A DNA stretch of 64,000 nt from Anaerolineaceae bacterium. Its GTDB lineage: Bacteria > Chloroflexota > Anaerolineae > Aggregatilineales > Phototrophicaceae. Below are positions 8,652-17,202 of the stretch, piece by piece. The first letter of the stretch is position 1. Every line of letters starts with the position of its first letter. The position numbers and the translations under genes were made by a program. Location: positions 1-64,000 of the forward strand of contig JAPOVC010000021.1 in NCBI GenBank assembly GCA_026708325.1. The letters are read 5' to 3'. A model generated the notes under the pieces. It was not told the origin of the DNA and made no database searches. It worked only from the letters and a program-made list of their open reading frames with translations.

Positions 8652-9110
8652 TCACAGGACCTGGACTCGGTCTCCCCGCGCGATGGCGCCATCCTGGACC
8701 ACACGCGCCATCATGCCCAGACGTCCCGCCACCCGGGTCGCCGGGCGTCCCTGGATGGTCTCAAAGCGCTCGCAGCCGGTGCGCGGCTCCACCAGTTCGA
8801 TCACCGCCTGCTCGCCCAGCTGCAGACGGGTGCCGCTGGCCAGGCTCTCCAGCGGCTCGTCCAGATCGCCGATGACCAGTTGCTCGCCCATCTCACCGGG
8901 ACCGGTACGCAGGCCCTCGGCGCCCAGCGCGTCCAGCGTGTCGCGCCCCATGACGTTGAGCTGGCGCTTCGGATGCCGCCCCTTGCGATCGCCGCGAATG
9001 CCGCCGCCGGTGAACAGTTCGGCGCGTTCCAGTTCCACGCGGGCGTAGTGATCGGCGGGCGAGGCCGGCACGTCGGCGGGCCGGTATACGATGCTGACGA
9101 TATGGGGCAT
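8652..9110 (-). CDS. MOSC-domain protein
   Basis: 152 residues, start chosen at MPHIVSIVYRP because GGGAGGACCCC precedes that ATG. The MOSC fold is indicated by GGGIRGDRKGRHPKRQLNVM, GEMGEQLVIGDLDEPL and the conserved Cys in VEPRTGCERFETIQGR, the residue that carries sulfur in MOCO sulfurase C-terminal domains. Stand-alone MOSC proteins (YiiM/YuaD class) handle sulfur transfer or molybdenum-cofactor-linked reduction. The neighbouring Nfu_N-like protein suggests sulfur or Fe-S chemistry. Confidence 0.9.
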   Translation of the reverse strand: MPHIVSIVYRPADVPASPADHYARVELERAELFTGGGIRGDRKGRHPKRQLNVMGRDTLDALGAEGLRTGPGEMGEQLVIGDLDEPLESLASGTRLQLGEQAVIELVEPRTGCERFETIQGRPATRVAGRLGMMARVVQDGAIARGDRVQVL

Positions 9111-9142
9111 GGGGTCCTCCCTGCGTTCTTCTGCGGCCGCCA

Positions 9143-10267
9143 TCAGGGGATGACGCGCCGGTTCAACATGTCCGTGACGCTTTTGACGAGACGCCGCAAT
9201 TCCAGTTCCATGTCTTCGCTGATGCCTTCCAGAATGGCCGCCTCGCGGAAGTGCTCGCGCGCCGCGCGCAACTGCTCCTGACCGCCGCGCAACTCGCTCA
9301 GACCCTGGCAGAGCCGGTCGCGCGCGTCGCGGCTGGCCACGCTGGCGTAGGCCGCCGGGAAGTCGCGTCCCAGCGCCGCGCCCGCCTCCTGCACCGCCTC
9401 CAGAAACTCGTCCACCGTCGCCAGTTCATGGGCGGCGCCGCGCTGCAGCAGGGAGCGGATCCCCGGGCTCAGGGTGGGCTCCACCCCGAAGTCCAGTTCG
9501 CGAATGTCGCTGTAGCGGCCCTCCACGTCGTTGAGCGTGCCGGGTTGCGGTCGCAGGGATCCCTGGCGTGGCGACAGACCGGTGAACACCGGATACAGGA
9601 TGCCCACGCAGAGATTGTGGATGTCCGTGCGGAATTGCTGGTTGGCATCGATCATGCTTTCCAGCTGGCGTGAACTGTTGAAGTCGATCACCTGCAGCCG
9701 GGTGCCGTCCCAGTAGACGTGCTCCAGCTTGTGGTCCAGGTAGACGACGTCCTGCTGGTGTGCCAGGCGCAACATGCTGGCAAACTGCAGGGCCAGCGCG
9801 ATGCCTTCCTCACTGGGCAGACGCCGGCGAATGCCGGACTGGTTGGGCTTCATCAGATAAAGCAGATTGCGCGTGCGCGGCAGGTTGCGCAGCGCCAGCC
9901 AGGGCCGCCAGCGTTTGCGCGAACGTTCCTCCAGCGCATCGACGAAGGCCTCGACGTTAAGGCCATGGGCGACGATTTCACCCCTGTGCGGCTGATCGCC
10001 GTCGCTGTCGATGAAGCCGCAGTCCAGCAGGTCAACCGCCTGCGGACTCTCCGCCAGCTTTTGCAGGATCTGCGCCTCGTTGCCGAAGGCGCGGTACTCC
10101 CAGCGCAGGCGGCCGTCGGGCGCCAGGTGTTCGCCGCGCATGACCTTGAAGGCCACCGTCTCGCCGGTCAGTTGATTGCCGGCGTCCATCACCCGCGCGT
10201 AGTGACCGAGGGCGAAGGTGTCGATGAAGTTGCCGATGCGGTAGCGGGCCGCCAGGGACTGACTCAT
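9143..10267 (-). CDS. Divergent Ser/Thr protein kinase-like protein
   Basis: 374 residues. N-lobe: a poor glycine loop (IDTFALGHYARVM), the VAIK lysine retained in VAFKVM (about 40) and an alpha-C Glu in RAFGNEAQIL. C-lobe: the HRDLKPEN loop reads YLDHKLEHVYWD, so His and Arg are lost and the metal-binding Asn is His, but the catalytic Asp and Lys remain. DFG reads DFN in VIDFNSSRQ. The last 100 residues are helical. The changes make it either a weak, atypical kinase or a pseudokinase. It has no transmembrane segment or sensor domain. The ATG lies only 6 nt from a -10-like TAGACT, so the mRNA may be leaderless. It is first in an operon with MOSC and Nfu_N. Confidence 0.82.
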   Translation of the reverse strand: MSQSLAARYRIGNFIDTFALGHYARVMDAGNQLTGETVAFKVMRGEHLAPDGRLRWEYRAFGNEAQILQKLAESPQAVDLLDCGFIDSDGDQPHRGEIVAHGLNVEAFVDALEERSRKRWRPWLALRNLPRTRNLLYLMKPNQSGIRRRLPSEEGIALALQFASMLRLAHQQDVVYLDHKLEHVYWDGTRLQVIDFNSSRQLESMIDANQQFRTDIHNLCVGILYPVFTGLSPRQGSLRPQPGTLNDVEGRYSDIRELDFGVEPTLSPGIRSLLQRGAAHELATVDEFLEAVQEAGAALGRDFPAAYASVASRDARDRLCQGLSELRGGQEQLRAAREHFREAAILEGISEDMELELRRLVKSVTDMLNRRVIP

Positions 10268-10273
10268 GGCTAC

Positions 10274-10279
10274 AGTCTA
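10274..10279 (-). promoter_or_regulatory. -10 element giving a leaderless kinase mRNA
   Basis: On the minus strand TAGACT (10279 to 10274) is followed by six bases and then the kinase ATG at 10267. The expected start site falls on or next to the ATG, and there is no Shine-Dalgarno sequence, consistent with leaderless translation. The -35 is poor. Confidence 0.45.
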
Positions 10280-10320
10280 TCCGCTTTGTGGCATTCCTCA
10301 CATGGTGAGACCGGCCCAGG

Positions 10321-10350
10321 TTGCATATTGGCCCCCTCCAGGCGTAAAAT
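10321..10350 (+). promoter_or_regulatory. Promoter of the PBP-like gene
   Basis: TTGCAT (10321-10326), an 18-nt spacer and TAAAAT (10345-10350). It is divergent from the kinase promoter. The start near 10357 gives a leader of about 25 nt with AAAGGAAAG before the ATG at 10383. Confidence 0.55.
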
Positions 10351-10382
10351 GTCGCTCCCAAAGGAAAGCCCGGCCACGGCCA

Positions 10383-13300
10383 ATGCCCAACGAGAAAAAC
10401 CCGGAAGACGGCGCTCCCCGTCCCGACGGGGACGAACCCGCCGGCGCCCCGCGGCCCGAAGACACGCTGTCCGCCGGGGGGCCGGAGCCGCCCGCGCCGC
10501 CCGGTCCGGACGCCGGTGTCGAGGAGTTGACCGCCCTGGTCGACGCCCTGGCGGACCCGACGGCGACTCCGGCAGATCTCCCCGCCCCGGAAGACACCCT
10601 GGCCGACCTGCCGGCATCGCTGCCGGAAGAAGAACCCGGCCCCGAAGCCGGGGGCGACGAACGCGGCGCCCCTTTCCGCGCCACCGAAGCCGAAGTGCGC
10701 GGCCTGCGTCAGCGCAAACGCGACGGCCTGATCACGCAGGAGCAGCTGCTGGAAGAATTGCGGCGCCACATGGTCGAGGATGAGGGCGTTTGGTGGATGC
10801 TGGGCGTCGAGACCGACACCTGGTACCGCTACGACGAGCTCGCCGGCGGCTGGGTCATCGCGTCGCCGCCGGCCCATGCGGGCGTCTCACATGGGGGCGG
10901 CATCGACATCCACGAGGGCCTGGCCGGTCCGGAGGAGACCCTCTCCGGTACGCTGCCGCCCGGCTTCGCGCTGGATGAGGACGAGTTGCCGCGCACCGAT
11001 ACGCCGCTTTACGATGAAGAAGCGACCATCCCCGGCATGGCGGCCATCCACCAGGGCACGCAGCGACTCAGCCAGGAGGAAGCGCCCCAAATCGCGGCCC
11101 CGGGCGTGGCACGGCCGGCGCAGCAACTGCGTGAGCGCCTGGCGCCGCGCGCAGGGGTACCGCCGCCCCGCCCTGCCGCCAGCCCGGCGTCCGCCCGCAA
11201 CCTGCTGCCGCAACGGCTCCTGCTGCTGGCGGTCCTGCTCGGGGGCGCATTTCTGGCGCTTCTCGCCCTGACGGGTCTGGTCATCCTCTTGCGCTACAAC
11301 AGCATCGTCGGCACTTACAGCGGGGCGATCGACGCGCTGGCCCAGGCGCAACCCGCCTTCCAGAGCCTGCGCATCCTCGACGGCAACGGAGAACTGCTGG
11401 CTGAACTCGACAGCGAGGACGGTCGGCGCGAGCCGCGCGCTCTCGGCGATATCTCCCCCTGGCTGATCGCGGCTGTCCTTGCCGCGCAGGAGCCGCAGTT
11501 CTATGGCAGCTCCGATTTCAATCTGCCGCGCATCGCCAGCGACCTCTTCGGCAGCGCCCCCGACGCATCCGTGACCATCGCCCGGCGCCTGACGGAGCGC
11601 AGTATTCGCAATGAGGGCGTGGGCGCCGCCGCCCAGGTGCGGCACCGCAACATCGTCGCCGCCGAGCTGGCCCGTCGTTACGATCGCAACACCCTGCTTG
11701 AACGCTACCTGAACGAGGCTGAATTCGGCCCGCGCGTCTACGGCGCCCAGGCGGCCGCGCAATTCTGGTTCGGCCTCGACGCCAGTCAGTTGCAGCCGGT
11801 CGAGTCGGCCCTGCTGGCCAGTTTTCTGACCCATCCGGGCGTCACGCCGCTGGAGGCGGCGACGCGCGACGAGGCCTTCGCCAACGCTGACACGCTGCTG
11901 CGTACCCTGGCCGGAATGCACTGCCTCAACCTGCAACACCAGTCCGCCCACCCGGATTTCGCCACGCCCTTCTGCGCCCACCGCCAGGGTATCCTCGACG
12001 ACCAGCGTGACTTCAGCCCTGCCATCAATCTGCAAAGGGCCACGCTCGGCACCCGCGATTTCTCCGCGCCGGCCGCGGAGGCGACCTGGCCGCACTTCAG
12101 CGCCCAGGTGGTCGCCGGGTTGCGCGCCGGCTACGGCGAGGACGCCTTCCGCAGCGGGGCGACCGTGCACACCACGCTCGACCCGCGCATCCAGCAGGCC
12201 GCCGCCGACGCCCTGCGCGACCAGTTGCAGTCCAGCGGCAGGAACCGCAACGTGCAGACCGGCGCCGTCAGCGTGGTGGACCCTGCCAGCGGCGAGTTGC
12301 TGGCCCTGGTCGGCGAGGGCGACCCGCAGGCCATCCCCGGTTTCCAGGCGCCGGACGCGGCCCTCATGCCCCTGCTCTACGCCGCCGCGCTGGAGGGAGT
12401 CGGCGACCGCAACGGCAACGGCCAGCTGGACCATGACGAGTACCTGACGGCGGCTTCCATTCTCTGGGACGTGCCCGGCCAGGCGCCCAATCCCTTCTTC
12501 CCGCCGCTGCCCCACGGCAACCTGACCCGCGGACCGGTCTCCCTGCGCAGCGCGCTGGCCAACGCCCTCAACATCCCCGCCGCGCGGGTCTGGGACTTCG
12601 TGACCCGCGAACGCTTCCTGGAGACGGCCGCCCGCCTGGGCCTCAAGACCTTCCAGACCGGCGGCGGCGACGGACTCGGCGACACCCCTGGCGAGACCGG
12701 CGTGCTGCTGCCGGAACTGATGCAGGCATACAGCACGCTCGCCAACTACGGCCGCTACCAGCCCCTGACGGCCATCCGCGCCGTGACCCTCGCCGATGGC
12801 AGTGAATTGCCCCGGCTGGACGCGCCCGACAGCGGCGACGTGCTGCACCCCGGCGTGGCCCTGCTGATCGGCAACCTGATGGCGGAGGACAGCGGGCGCA
12901 GCATCATCGGCGAGGACAGCCCGCTCACCCTGCCGACTCACGAGGGCGCGATCGCCGCCATCGCCAACACCACCCTCGGCTCGCGCGATCTCTGGGCGAT
13001 GGGCTACAGCAACAACCTCGTCGTGGGCGTCTGGCTGGGCCGTTACGATGACCAGCCGACCGCCTCCAGCGGCCTGCTGGAGGCCGCGCCGGTCTTCCGC
13101 CGCGTCATGCAGGCGGCCCTGCAGGGACGGCCGGTCCCCACCCGCTTCTCCGGCGCGCAGGCCACCCTGGCCATGGCGCCGGTCTGTCGCCTGAGCGGCG
13201 CCCTGCCGGACGCCGGCTGCCCGGGCGGGCAACGCGACGAGTTCTTCGTGTCGGGCTACCCGCCGCCGCCGCCGGAACAGGGGGCCATCGTTTCACGCAA

Positions 13301-13823
13301 GATCGACACCTGGAGCGGTCTGCTGGCCAACGAGTTTTGTCCGCACTTCCATCGTGAGGGGACTTTCCTGCGCCTTGAGTCGGAAGACCCGCTGGTCACG
13401 GCCTGGCTGGGATCGGCGGCCGGCCAGACCTTCCTGAGCGCCAACGGCCTGAGCGACCTGCCCGTCGGCAATGCGCCAACCACCGCCTGCGACGTCTCCA
13501 CCAGCCAGCCGACGCTGGAGTTACGCAACCCGCCGCACAACTCGGTCGTGCAGGGCAGCATCACGGTCACCGGCACAGTGGCCGCGCAAAACATGGAACG
13601 CTTCGAACTCACGCTGGTGACGACCCGCGGCGCGCTGATCCAGCAACTGGGCAGCTGGGATCAGCAGCGGCCGGGCCAGGGCGAAGCCCTGGTGCAGTGG
13701 AACACCGCCGCCGTGCCCGACGGCCAGTACCTGTTGCGCCTGACCGCCCGTTCCGTCGGCGGCGGTTACGCGCAGCGCGAGGCCTTTGTCGTCATCAGCA
13801 ATTCCGCCGCGGCCGGCGGCTGA
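10383..13823 (+). CDS. Bifunctional PBP1-like protein with degenerate transglycosylase and transpeptidase sites
   Basis: 1146 residues from MPNEKNPEDG. The N-terminus is a Pro/Glu/Asp-rich cytoplasmic region (1-95), then a small domain ending WWMLGVETDTWYRYD (about 100-155), a second acidic linker and one TM helix (about 272-300). The GT51-like domain (about 350-465) keeps the first Glu (AAQEPQFY, residue 370), but the following Asp is Pro, STITQQL reads SVTIARRL, and the second catalytic Glu aligns with Arg near 422. In the transpeptidase-like domain (about 600-930) SxxK reads APDAALMP (Ser to Ala659, Lys to Met662), SxN reads ALN (Ala728), and KTG reads IAN (860-862). Flanking family sequence (LYAAALE, NIPAARV, LVVGVWLG) aligns without gaps. 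An Ig-like domain ends the protein. It is probably a scaffold or regulator of wall synthesis rather than an enzyme. Confidence 0.9.
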   Translation: MPNEKNPEDGAPRPDGDEPAGAPRPEDTLSAGGPEPPAPPGPDAGVEELTALVDALADPTATPADLPAPEDTLADLPASLPEEEPGPEAGGDERGAPFRATEAEVRGLRQRKRDGLITQEQLLEELRRHMVEDEGVWWMLGVETDTWYRYDELAGGWVIASPPAHAGVSHGGGIDIHEGLAGPEETLSGTLPPGFALDEDELPRTDTPLYDEEATIPGMAAIHQGTQRLSQEEAPQIAAPGVARPAQQLRERLAPRAGVPPPRPAASPASARNLLPQRLLLLAVLLGGAFLALLALTGLVILLRYNSIVGTYSGAIDALAQAQPAFQSLRILDGNGELLAELDSEDGRREPRALGDISPWLIAAVLAAQEPQFYGSSDFNLPRIASDLFGSAPDASVTIARRLTERSIRNEGVGAAAQVRHRNIVAAELARRYDRNTLLERYLNEAEFGPRVYGAQAAAQFWFGLDASQLQPVESALLASFLTHPGVTPLEAATRDEAFANADTLLRTLAGMHCLNLQHQSAHPDFATPFCAHRQGILDDQRDFSPAINLQRATLGTRDFSAPAAEATWPHFSAQVVAGLRAGYGEDAFRSGATVHTTLDPRIQQAAADALRDQLQSSGRNRNVQTGAVSVVDPASGELLALVGEGDPQAIPGFQAPDAALMPLLYAAALEGVGDRNGNGQLDHDEYLTAASILWDVPGQAPNPFFPPLPHGNLTRGPVSLRSALANALNIPAARVWDFVTRERFLETAARLGLKTFQTGGGDGLGDTPGETGVLLPELMQAYSTLANYGRYQPLTAIRAVTLADGSELPRLDAPDSGDVLHPGVALLIGNLMAEDSGRSIIGEDSPLTLPTHEGAIAAIANTTLGSRDLWAMGYSNNLVVGVWLGRYDDQPTASSGLLEAAPVFRRVMQAALQGRPVPTRFSGAQATLAMAPVCRLSGALPDAGCPGGQRDEFFVSGYPPPPPEQGAIVSRKIDTWSGLLANEFCPHFHREGTFLRLESEDPLVTAWLGSAAGQTFLSANGLSDLPVGNAPTTACDVSTSQPTLELRNPPHNSVVQGSITVTGTVAAQNMERFELTLVTTRGALIQQLGSWDQQRPGQGEALVQWNTAAVPDGQYLLRLTARSVGGGYAQREAFVVISNSAAAGG

Positions 13824-13825
13824 GC

Positions 13826-14695
13826 TCAGCAACCGGCGAGGAAGCGGGCCCCCTGTAGCACGCCCAGTTGCGTGGCCTCGTCGCTGACGTTGAAGTAGTG
13901 GTCCTCCAACTCGACCGAGATGGCGCCCGCATAGCCCTTGTCGCGCAAAATGCTGCAGATCTGAATCCAGTCCGACACCCCGTGGCCGGGGATCGTGTAG
14001 CGCCAGTGGAAGCCGCCGAAGGCGTAGGGTTCGGCGAAGGTCGCCTCCTGCTCGTGGCCGTAGCGATAGAGGCTCTCGGCCATGATCATGCAGTCCTTGC
14101 CGTGCACGTGTTTGACGCGCCCGACGAATTCGCGCAGGAAACGCAGCGGGTCGATGCCCATGCGCAGCAGATGCGAGGGGTCGTAATTGACTGCCATGGC
14201 CGGCGACGGCACCTCGCGGAACATGGCGCCGTAGGTCTCCGGCGTACACACCAGCGAGCCCGGCCCCGGCCAGCCTTCAATCACGATGTGCGAGTCGCAT
14301 TCCTCAAGGGTCGGCGCCAGCGCGCTGAAGCTTTCGACGGCGTAACCGAAATTCTCCTGGCGCGGCAGCGAGGGGTCCTTCGGCAGCACCACGATGAAAT
14401 AGTTGCGCGCGCCATGCGGCGACAGCTTGCGAATCGTCTCGGCGCAGAGTGCGACGGCCTCGCGACGTTCGCCCGCGTCGGGCGAGACCAGGGGCTGAAA
14501 AACGGGGAAATCGACCGAGCCGATGCGGAAGCCGGCCTCGCTCAGCGCCGCCGTGTCGTCGAGGTTGTAGGGCGCCAGGTCGATCACATTCAGGTCGTTG
14601 GCCCTGGCCCAGGCGATCATGCCCTCCAGGTCCTGTTCCCAGTTGTAACGAACCCGTCGCCAGCCGATGGGGAAATTGCCGGTGCGTGTGTTCAT
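13826..14695 (-). CDS. Sugar phosphate isomerase/epimerase (AP endonuclease 2-like TIM barrel)
   Basis: 289 residues with the xylose-isomerase-like TIM barrel. The metal-ligand series is visible: Glu in SHIVIEGWPGP (about 140), Asp-His in AVNYDPSHLLRMG (about 175), His in RVKHVHGKD (about 203) and Glu in AISVELEDHYF (about 265). Such enzymes epimerise or isomerise ketoses or inositol derivatives in the cytoplasm. It converges with the PBP-like gene with only two bases between stops (TGAgcTCA). Its own promoter with TATACT lies at 14749-14754. The substrate is unknown. Confidence 0.88.
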   Translation of the reverse strand: MNTRTGNFPIGWRRVRYNWEQDLEGMIAWARANDLNVIDLAPYNLDDTAALSEAGFRIGSVDFPVFQPLVSPDAGERREAVALCAETIRKLSPHGARNYFIVVLPKDPSLPRQENFGYAVESFSALAPTLEECDSHIVIEGWPGPGSLVCTPETYGAMFREVPSPAMAVNYDPSHLLRMGIDPLRFLREFVGRVKHVHGKDCMIMAESLYRYGHEQEATFAEPYAFGGFHWRYTIPGHGVSDWIQICSILRDKGYAGAISVELEDHYFNVSDEATQLGVLQGARFLAGC

Positions 14696-14748
14696 GCTGC
14701 TGTCTGTCCCTTTCTGCAGGAGTGAAAAAAGGTGGTCGCCGCCGCCGC

Positions 14749-14754
14749 AGTATA
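14749..14754 (-). promoter_or_regulatory. -10 element upstream of the sugar isomerase gene
   Basis: TATACT on the minus strand, about 54 bases before the isomerase ATG at 14695. The leader contains a T-run and AAAGGGA. It lies just past the Hsp70 stop, so the isomerase is not simply a read-through gene. No good -35 is seen. Confidence 0.5.
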
Positions 14755-14761
14755 GCGCGCT

Positions 14762-16588
14762 TCAGTCCAGGGTCTTGATGACGACGAGGTAGTTAACTGG
14801 CGTTTCCCCGGCATGGCCGCGCGCCCGGTTGCCGCCCAGCACCAGCTCGCCGGCTTCGTAGACGCGGCTGTAAAGATGCAACATGCGCGGGGAACGCCAC
14901 TCATCGCGCAACTCCAGATGATGCCGGTCGCGTTGCCAGTCCCGCAGCCAGCGCGGCAACTCCACGGCGCCGGCATCGTAGCCCACGTAGAGTCGCGCGC
15001 GCCGCGCCAGGCAGAGCCGCAGGTAGGCCTCGTCGTCGCAGTCGCGGTCGACGGCGGCGAGGCGCAGGGCCGGCAGGCCGCTCAGTTCGGCCGGCATGCG
15101 GTCCAGCGCGAAACTGTCCTGCAGGTAGGCGGCCTCGCCCGGGCGAAAGGCGTAGCGTTCATAACCGGCATTGCTGCTGGTCGCCACGCCGTCAACGAGG
15201 ACGTTGTCCGGCCCTTCGTAGCGAATGGCGCAGGGTGGAACCGGTCGTCCGTCCGCCCCGGCGATGACCGCCATGCCGCCCACGACCGAGACCAGCGGCT
15301 CCAGTTCGGTGAGTCGTTCCGCGCCGAAGCGCCGCGCCAGCAGGTCCACGAATGCCGGCACGGCCGAGGAACCGCCGGTGCGCAGGACGACGTCGACGTC
15401 GTCGGCCCCCAGGCCGGCGTCCGCCACCACCTGCTGCAGGCCCTCGTCGACGGCGGCCAGTTCGCGCGCGATCATGCGCTCGAAGCGCTCCCGCGTGATC
15501 TGCTCGCGAATCCGGATGGGCCCCTTTTCGAAGACCAGTTCGGTTTCCGTCTCGTCCGACAGACGGCGTTTGGCCCCTTCGATTTCACGAAAGAGCTGGT
15601 AGCCGAGGTTGCGCGTGACCAGCGCCTCAAGCGCCCTGAGCGCCTGCGGGTCGCTGCTGGTCCGCTGAAATTCGCGGATGCGTTCCAGGTTGTGGGGCCG
15701 CGACAGGTCCGACATGGTCTGCCAGCTGGTCAGCATCTCCAGCCAGTCGGCGGGAAAGAGACGCCGCTCGCGGTCGGTGACGCCGCGGCCGAAGTGTCGC
15801 GTCAGCGAGCGCATGATGGCCCGGTCGAGGTCGTCGCCGCCGACCAGCACGCCGCGGCTGGCGAGAATCTCCGGCGCCTGGTCCCCACCCAGGCGCGCCA
15901 CGGTGAGGTCCAGCGTGCCGCCGCCGAAGTCAAAGACCAGGCAGGTCTCGCGCTTCTCGCTGCGCACGTGGTGCAGCCAGGCCACGGCCAGGGGCTCTGC
16001 AGCGAAGCGAATATCGCGGAAGCCGGCCTCCAGCGCCGCCGTGTAAAGAATCTCCTCGGCGCGGGCGTCGACGCGCGCGTCCTGCGAAAAGCGCACCGGC
16101 CGCCCGATGACCACGTCCTCACACTCCGCCTCGAAATGCTCCCGGGCGCAGTCCCGCAGCGCCGCCAGCAGCAGGCAGATGAGTTGATCGACCGTGTAGA
16201 AGCGATCGAAGATGCGCGTTCCCTCGTAGTCGGGGTTGCGCAAAATGGTCTTGACCGACTGCAGCAGGCGGCCGTGGGCGGCCACGTCGACCAGCGCCGC
16301 CAGTTCCTGCTCGTAGCTGATGGCGTCGGCATCGCGGCCGGCCACCACGATCTCGGCCGAGCCGATGACCCGCCGTCGCCAGCGCACCGGTCGGCCCGTG
16401 TCGTGCTCCAGATAGGCGAAGGCGGCCTCGATGCCGACGGTGCTGTTGTGCTCGCGATCCACGTAGATCAGGGAGGGCAGCACGAAGGGGTTCTCGTTAT
16501 CCGGGTTGGTGCGCACCGTCCGAAGCCGCTGGCCGTCGTAATAAGCGACGGCGGAGTTGGTGGTGCCGAAGTCAATGCCGAGGCGCAC
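14762..16588 (-). CDS. Hsp70-family protein with a non-standard C-terminal beta domain
   Basis: 608 residues, GTG start. The actin-like ATPase domain covers about 1-440: phosphate 1 GIDFGTTNSAVAYY, phosphate 2 LVFDFGGGTLDLTV and the adenosine motif VVLRTGGSSAVPAF. The region between resembles YegD-type Hsp70s. The classical substrate-binding domain and lid are absent. Instead the last 160 residues form a beta-rich segment (YVGYDAGAVELPRWLRDW, then LHLYSRVYEAGELVLGGN, ending NYLVVI) that resembles a module usually attached to secreted bacterial glycan-active proteins. No signal peptide is seen, so the protein should be cytosolic. Confidence 0.88.
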   Translation of the reverse strand: MRLGIDFGTTNSAVAYYDGQRLRTVRTNPDNENPFVLPSLIYVDREHNSTVGIEAAFAYLEHDTGRPVRWRRRVIGSAEIVVAGRDADAISYEQELAALVDVAAHGRLLQSVKTILRNPDYEGTRIFDRFYTVDQLICLLLAALRDCAREHFEAECEDVVIGRPVRFSQDARVDARAEEILYTAALEAGFRDIRFAAEPLAVAWLHHVRSEKRETCLVFDFGGGTLDLTVARLGGDQAPEILASRGVLVGGDDLDRAIMRSLTRHFGRGVTDRERRLFPADWLEMLTSWQTMSDLSRPHNLERIREFQRTSSDPQALRALEALVTRNLGYQLFREIEGAKRRLSDETETELVFEKGPIRIREQITRERFERMIARELAAVDEGLQQVVADAGLGADDVDVVLRTGGSSAVPAFVDLLARRFGAERLTELEPLVSVVGGMAVIAGADGRPVPPCAIRYEGPDNVLVDGVATSSNAGYERYAFRPGEAAYLQDSFALDRMPAELSGLPALRLAAVDRDCDDEAYLRLCLARRARLYVGYDAGAVELPRWLRDWQRDRHHLELRDEWRSPRMLHLYSRVYEAGELVLGGNRARGHAGETPVNYLVVIKTLD

Positions 16589-16704
16589 GGGAATACCCTG
16601 TCACGAAATGTTGGAAGCGCTGTACTTGCCCGTCAATCGCTCTGGCGATGAATGGCCTGGCAGAGTACACTTGCGCCCGTTCATGGTCAAGCGGGGAGAA
16701 CCTC

Positions 16705-17190
16705 GTGTCGCGCGAATTTCGTCATCTGGTCGCCACGCTTTTGCTGACCCTGGCCGGGTTTCAGTTCATCCGCCTGTGGATCATCGAGGAAGGCGCCCTG
16801 CCCGACTGGCCGCTGCCCCTGGCCCTGGCGATCGTCGGCCTCGTGCTGGTCGCCTGGCCGCAACGCGAGGAGGCGGAGACCGGCCTCGTGGCGCTGGATG
16901 GCAGCGAGGCCCTGCCCCCGGCGGTCGGCGACGACCTGACGCTCATCAAGGGCATCGGCCCGCAGCGGGCCCGCAGCCTGGCGCAGGCGGGTTGCCCGCG
17001 CTTTAGCGACCTCGCGCGGCTCAGCGAATCCGAACTGGCGCGGCTGCTGGATGACGTCGGCGCCGTGCCCCCCTCGGCGGCCACCCTGCGCGCCTGGATC
17101 CGCCAGGCGCAGATCGCCGGCGACGGCGACATGGCCTGGCTGCGCGAATACCAGGCGACCCTCAACCCCGCCGGTGAAGAAATCGACTAG
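16705..17190 (+). CDS. Membrane protein with helix-hairpin-helix domain
   Basis: 161 residues from the GTG at 16705, chosen because GGGGAG lies eight bases upstream; in-frame ATGs further upstream lack a ribosome-binding site. Two membrane helices (about 6-25 and 33-50) are followed by a cytosolic HhH unit: DDLTLIKGIGPQRARSLAQA, then FSDLARLSESELARLLD. This matches the DNA-binding HhH or DUF4332-like modules found fused to many small bacterial proteins. It may tether DNA or a protein partner to the membrane, but nothing in the context specifies this. Confidence 0.82.
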   Translation: MSREFRHLVATLLLTLAGFQFIRLWIIEEGALPDWPLPLALAIVGLVLVAWPQREEAETGLVALDGSEALPPAVGDDLTLIKGIGPQRARSLAQAGCPRFSDLARLSESELARLLDDVGAVPPSAATLRAWIRQAQIAGDGDMAWLREYQATLNPAGEEID

Positions 17191-17202
17191 ATTCGGCCCG
17201 CC

